Below, piece after piece: positions 6,397 to 8,890 of a stretch of DNA of 8,890 nucleotides. Location of the stretch: assembly GCA_013698135.1 (NCBI GenBank), contig JACCVM010000209.1, positions 1 to 8,890 of the forward strand. The letters run 5' to 3'. Made by a program: the position numbers and the translations under genes. This stretch comes from Euzebyaceae bacterium (GTDB taxonomy: Bacteria; Actinomycetota; Nitriliruptoria; Euzebyales; Egibacteraceae). Numbering within the stretch: the first letter of the stretch is position 1; every line of letters starts with the position of its first letter. The notes beneath the pieces were generated by a model. The model was not told the origin of the DNA. It made no database searches and saw nothing but the letters and a program-made list of their open reading frames with translations.

Positions 6397-6993
6397 TCAC
6401 TTCCGTCCAAGGACGCGCAGCGCGGCCCGCAGCAGCTGCTCGGGCGTCGCCCCGTCGTCGTCGGGCAGCGGCTCCAGGGCGGCGGCGACCTCGCCGGGAG
6501 CGTAACCGAGGCCTGCCAGGGCCTGGCGGACGTCGTGGCGCGCACCGGCCGGGGCGCCAGGGACCAACGGGGCGCCCGCCATCCCGCCGCCGCCGGAGGC
6601 GCCGAGCTTCTCGCGCAGCTCCAAGACCATCCGCTGCGCCGATTTCTTACCGACCCCGGGGATGACCGTAAGGGCGGACACGTCTTCGGTGATCACGGCG
6701 CGCCGCAGGCCGTCGGCGCCGAGCGTGCCGATCGCCGCCAGAGCCAGTTTGGGTCCCACTCCGCTCACCGACAGCATCGCGACGAACAACCCCCGCGCAG
6801 CCGCGTCGAGGAAGCCGTAGAGGGTGAGGGCGTCCTCACGCACGGCCAGATGCGTGTGCAGGGTGACTTCGGTGCCGACCGCAGGGACGCCGGCGCCGGG
6901 CGGCACGTGCACCTGGTAGCCCACGCCACCGACGTCGACCACTACCAGCCCCAGCGACGACGCGGCGACGGCGCCGTGCAGCAGGGCGATCAT
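6397..6993 (-). CDS. ruvA: Holliday junction DNA-binding protein RuvA
   Basis: RuvA tetramers hold the four-way junction in a square-planar form and load RuvB rings on opposite arms. The 198-residue protein has an N-terminal OB-fold (about 1-62) with the acidic-pin motif VREDA (51-55). Two helix-hairpin-helix motifs follow, VSGVGPKLA (76-84) and IPGVGKKSAQRM (111-122). A Gly/Ala/Pro linker (about 131-151) leads to a C-terminal RuvB-binding three-helix domain (about 152-195, ALAGLGYAPGEVAAAL). Length is normal. The ATG at 6993 overlaps the ruvC stop in an ATGA junction and has no strong Shine-Dalgarno sequence, so it is likely read by coupled translation. Identity is certain. Confidence 0.97.
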   Translation of the reverse strand: MIALLHGAVAASSLGLVVVDVGGVGYQVHVPPGAGVPAVGTEVTLHTHLAVREDALTLYGFLDAAARGLFVAMLSVSGVGPKLALAAIGTLGADGLRRAVITEDVSALTVIPGVGKKSAQRMVLELREKLGASGGGGMAGAPLVPGAPAGARHDVRQALAGLGYAPGEVAAALEPLPDDDGATPEQLLRAALRVLGRK

Positions 6994-7553
6994 CTCGACG
7001 GCCTGATGACCTGGGCCCCCGGCCCCGCGGCGGCGACCGCGGCGGCCAGCCGCGGGCTCATATCACCAGCTGAGCTGGTGACCGCCCCGGCGTGCTGCAG
7101 GTGGCACAGCGCCAGAGCGAGGGCGTCGGCGGCGTCGGGCGGGCGGGGTGACTCCACCAGCCGCAGCAGGCTGCGCACCATGAACCCGACCTGCGCCTTG
7201 TCCGCCGAGCCGGAGCCGGCCACCGCCAGCTTCACCTGCGTCGGGGTGTACTCGACCACGGGCAATCCCGCCTGCTCGGCGCACAACAGAACGACCCCCG
7301 CCGCCTGGCCGACGCCCATGGCGGTGCGCACGTTGGCGTTGAAGAACACCCGCTCAACGGCCACCACGTCGGGGCGGGCCTCCTCGAGCAATACCCGTAG
7401 GGCCGCGTGCAGCATCGCCAGTCGCTGCGCGGTCGGCTGCCCCGTCGACGTCCGCACGACCCCCACCCGCAGCGGCGAAGGCCGGTGAGACGGACCTTCA
7501 ACCACGCCGACGCCGCATCGCGACAGCCCCGGGTCCACGCCGAGGACCCGCAC
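6990..7553 (-). CDS. ruvC: Crossover junction endodeoxyribonuclease RuvC
   Basis: RuvC is the dimeric, Mg2+-dependent resolvase that cuts Holliday junctions symmetrically. With the GTG start at 7553 the protein is 187 residues. It shows all four catalytic acids of the RNase H-like fold: D7 (LGVDPG), E67 (VVAVERVFF), and D140 and D143 (PDAADALALALCH). D7 falls exactly where it does in Escherichia coli RuvC, which supports this start, as does a strong AAGGAGG ending 5 nt upstream. A TTG at 7586 would add 11 residues but lies inside the LexA box. The last 30 or so residues form an Ala/Pro/Ser-rich tail beyond the catalytic core, whose DNA includes two perfect palindromes. It is the first gene of ruvCAB and overlaps ruvA by 4 nt. 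Confidence 0.97.
   Translation of the reverse strand: MRVLGVDPGLSRCGVGVVEGPSHRPSPLRVGVVRTSTGQPTAQRLAMLHAALRVLLEEARPDVVAVERVFFNANVRTAMGVGQAAGVVLLCAEQAGLPVVEYTPTQVKLAVAGSGSADKAQVGFMVRSLLRLVESPRPPDAADALALALCHLQHAGAVTSSAGDMSPRLAAAVAAAGPGAQVIRPSR
7037..7055. repeat. Perfect inverted repeat in the ruvC 3' end (first)
   Basis: CCGCGGC and GCCGCGG form a 7-bp, all-G/C stem around a 5-nt loop. It lies within the C-terminal tail of ruvC, 44 bases before the ruvA start codon on the transcribed strand, next to a second palindrome at 7063-7081. Confidence 0.6.
7063..7081. repeat. Perfect 19-nt palindrome in the ruvC 3' end (second)
   Basis: TCACCAGCT-G-AGCTGGTGA has 9-nt arms around one central base; as RNA it would fold into an 8-bp stem with a 3-nt loop. 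It encodes VTSSAG in ruvC. It could be an operator-like dyad or an mRNA hairpin ahead of ruvA; nothing in the sequence chooses between these. Confidence 0.6.
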
Positions 7554-7556
7554 GCA

Positions 7557-7565
7557 CCCCTCCTT
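7557..7565 (-). promoter_or_regulatory. Strong ribosome binding site of ruvC
   Basis: The minus strand reads AAGGAGGGG TGC GTG, so the AAGGAGG core ends 5 nt before the GTG. This site decides the ruvC start in favour of the GTG at 7553. Confidence 0.85.
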
Positions 7566-7568
7566 GAT

Positions 7569-7582
7569 CGAACAAGTGTTCC
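7569..7582. promoter_or_regulatory. LexA (SOS) operator upstream of ruvC
   Basis: CGAACAAGTGTTCC fits the Gram-positive LexA/DinR box CGAACRNRYGTTYC at every position and contains the dyad GAAC-N4-GTTC. It ends 3 nt upstream of the ruvC Shine-Dalgarno sequence. It would overlap or directly follow the transcription start set by the -10 candidate at 7588-7593, a position where bound repressor blocks initiation. The ruv genes are SOS-controlled in several bacteria, so the context fits. The match is seen directly; regulation is inferred. Confidence 0.85.
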
Positions 7583-7587
7583 CCAAG

Positions 7588-7593
7588 AGCCTA
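7588..7593 (-). promoter_or_regulatory. Candidate -10 element of the ruvCAB promoter
   Basis: TAGGCT on the minus strand fits the actinobacterial TAnnnT pattern. It would start transcription about 7 nt downstream, at the edge of the LexA box. The -35 position shows only a weak GAGTCG. It lies in the 162-bp intergenic stretch 7554-7715, where I see no gene and no convincing terminator for the DUF916 gene. Confidence 0.4.
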
Positions 7594-7715
7594 GCAGGGC
7601 GATGCGTTTACGACTCGGTTATCTCGCCCATCGCCGTGAACAAGCCGCGCCGGCGACCGACCACGACGCCGACGGCATCCTCGACTTGAATGTGAGGCGT
7701 GGCGGGGGGCGGCGG

Positions 7716-8771
7716 TCAGCGACGCAGTGTGAGGTCGGCTGCCTGCGGTCTCGCGGCGGGTTGGGCGGTGTCGGCCTCGGAGTCCTCGGCGTGCCGCCGG
7801 CGCCGGCGCGCTAGCAGCCACCACAGCACGCCCAGCAGCAGCAGCGCGAGCAGACCGAGCAGCGCCCACAACCACCACGTCGGGCCGGCGGGCTGCACGG
7901 TGACCGGTGCGGCGGCGCCGGCGGTCGGGAAGGTGATCTCCCCGCGGACCTTGCGCTCCAGATTCCCGGACCGCAGCGTCACACGCACGGTCCATGGTCC
8001 ATTGGGAAGGCTGTCGTCGAGCGCGACATCCACCGGTGCGGTGTCTCCCGGGCCGATCGTGGTGCCGACATCGGCGGGGAACGGGCCGGCGCCCAAACCG
8101 CCGGGGCCCTTGGTCAGGACGAGTTCGCCCTGCAGGTCCAGTGCGCGTTCGCCGGTGTTCGTGACGGTCGCGGACACGATCGGGTTGCCGGCGTCGGCGC
8201 GGCGGGCCACGAGCTCGTCGACGGTGAAGTCGGACGGTGGCTCCTTCGGTCCACCGACCGACAGGTACATGCGGATGCCGACGCGATTGACCGTGGTGAC
8301 GCCGGACTGGCTCTGGGAGCCCGGCAGCTCGGCCCAGACGACGCCGTAGCGCTCCCCGCCGAACACCTTGCGCGGGATGTCCACCGCGACCGTCGCCTCG
8401 GCGGCTTCACCGGGCGCGAGATCGACCGACGACGGCGTGACCGTCGTCCATTCGCTCAGCTCGTTCGCCTCACGGCCTTCCAGGCCCCGGAAGGTGCCGC
8501 GGGTGATGATCGCTCCTGCGGCGTACAGCGCCACCTGCGTCGGCGCGTCGGTGAAGTTGGCGACCTCGATGCGGCGGCTGATCTCGTCGCCGGGTTGCAG
8601 GTGGTCGACGACGTAAGTCCGGGCCCGGGGGTCGTCCCGGAGCTCCACCGGTGCTTCCAGGAGGCGGATGCGCACCCCCTCGCTGTCCGCGGCGTGGGCG
8701 GCGGGGGGCAGGCCGATGGCCGGGACGAGGGTCCCGGCCATAACCAGCGCTGCAATCAGGATGCGGCGCAT
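7716..8771 (-). CDS. Membrane-anchored DUF916-type (WxL-interacting) surface protein
   Basis: This appears to be an exported cell-envelope protein. The 351 residues comprise a signal peptide (MRRILIAALVMAGTLVPAIG..., probable cleavage after AHA at 25-27) and a first beta-rich domain (about 31-170). A second Ig-like beta domain follows (about 180-282, with ATVTNTGERALDLQGEL), then one membrane helix (about 299-320, WWLWALLGLLALLLLGVLWW), an RRRRR stop-transfer cluster (322-326) and a short cytoplasmic tail. The first domain has YVVDHLQPGDEISRRIEVAN (53-72), which resembles the start of DUF916, the peptidoglycan- or WxL-binding domain of WxL-interacting proteins. In those families, proteins of this build present WxL-domain partners on the cell surface. 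Here it begins 3 nt after a gene whose end looks WxL-like. The ATG has no Shine-Dalgarno sequence, so reinitiation after the upstream stop is likely. The architecture is clear; the DUF916 name is by recall. Confidence 0.8.
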   Translation of the reverse strand: MRRILIAALVMAGTLVPAIGLPPAAHAADSEGVRIRLLEAPVELRDDPRARTYVVDHLQPGDEISRRIEVANFTDAPTQVALYAAGAIITRGTFRGLEGREANELSEWTTVTPSSVDLAPGEAAEATVAVDIPRKVFGGERYGVVWAELPGSQSQSGVTTVNRVGIRMYLSVGGPKEPPSDFTVDELVARRADAGNPIVSATVTNTGERALDLQGELVLTKGPGGLGAGPFPADVGTTIGPGDTAPVDVALDDSLPNGPWTVRVTLRSGNLERKVRGEITFPTAGAAAPVTVQPAGPTWWLWALLGLLALLLLGVLWWLLARRRRRHAEDSEADTAQPAARPQAADLTLRR

Positions 8772-8774
8772 GTG

Positions 8775-8890
8775 CTAGTTGACGGAGTGGGTGACCGTGC
8801 CGGTGTAGGTGCCGGCGACCTGGTCGGGCCGCAGGGTCAAGGTCAGGGTCGGGTTCCAGTCCACCTGGTTGTTGCCGGTGCCGGCCCAGG
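8775..8890 (-). CDS. C-terminal end of a secreted WxL-like protein (5' end outside window)
   Basis: Only the last 37 residues are visible, ending NQVDWNPTLTLTLRPDQVAG and TYTGTVTHSVN before a TAG at 8777-8775. The alternating beta pattern and the closing AGTYTGTVTHSV resemble the last strands of WxL domains (typically ...AGTYTATITWTL), but the final tryptophan-containing strand is not canonical. The gene is 3 nt upstream of the DUF916-type protein, the usual partner of WxL proteins. The open frame and tight spacing make it a real gene; the family is an inference from a short segment. Confidence 0.6.
   Translation of the reverse strand, partial: WAGTGNNQVDWNPTLTLTLRPDQVAGTYTGTVTHSVN

Noticed and set aside
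5896..7488. Long plus-strand open frame (530 codons) antisense to ruvB, ruvA and ruvC
   Set aside because: It lies opposite three certain genes, its product is low-complexity Arg/Ser/Ala/Pro, and it has no recognisable domain. Long antisense frames are expected at this GC content.
7554..7586. Upstream TTG start for RuvC, adding 11 residues
   Set aside because: It would place the start codon inside the LexA box, whereas AAGGAGG and the position of catalytic D7 both support the GTG at 7553.

Overview
The window is very GC-rich, with G/C dominating third codon positions, and carries a tightly packed housekeeping block. It most likely comes from a high-GC Gram-positive actinobacterium. Three things support this: SecD and SecF have the actinobacterial forms of the TM4 motif (AADSS and LYDTVVVFD); a Gram-positive type LexA box (CGAACAAGTGTTCC) lies before ruvC; and ruvC-ruvA-ruvB lies close to yajC-secD-secF, as in many actinobacteria. 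A deep-branching lineage is possible, but the sequence alone does not settle the genus.

Layout from right to left, since nearly all genes are on the minus strand. (1) 7716-8890: the last 37 codons of a secreted protein with a WxL-like C-terminus, followed three bases later by a membrane-anchored DUF916-type (WxL-interacting) surface protein. (2) 6990-7553, 6397-6993 and 5358-6389: ruvC, ruvA and ruvB, a complete Holliday-junction branch-migration and resolution operon. It is preceded by a -10-like element and a LexA operator, which implies SOS control. (3) 3843-5327: the only plus-strand gene, a CPA1-type K+/H+ (or Na+/H+) antiporter with a C-terminal RCK_C domain. It sits between the ruv and sec blocks, convergent to ruvB and divergent from yajC. 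(4) 3323-3670, 2452-3312, 950-2440 and 1-953: yajC, an HD-superfamily hydrolase of the COG2316 type, secD and secF, with secF running off the left edge.

The sec block reads as one operon. The yajC-HD gap is 10 nt, the HD stop codon overlaps the secD ribosome binding site, and secD and secF overlap by ATGA. YajC, SecD and SecF form the proton-driven accessory complex of the Sec translocase. The HD hydrolase is the unexpected member and carries an odd N-terminal extension built on a 45-bp tandem repeat. In the ruv block, ruvC and ruvA overlap by ATGA, and ruvB starts 8 nt after the ruvA stop codon, so the three are probably translationally coupled.

I see no mobile element, CRISPR array, tRNA or rRNA, and nothing that reads as a defence system. 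The most notable points are the HD hydrolase inside the sec operon, its repeat-derived N-terminus, the LexA box at ruvC, the WxL-like/DUF916 pair, and two adjacent perfect palindromes near the 3' end of ruvC. No stretch above 300 bases lacks a gene; the two real intergenic regions (3671-3842 and 7554-7715) hold the promoters.
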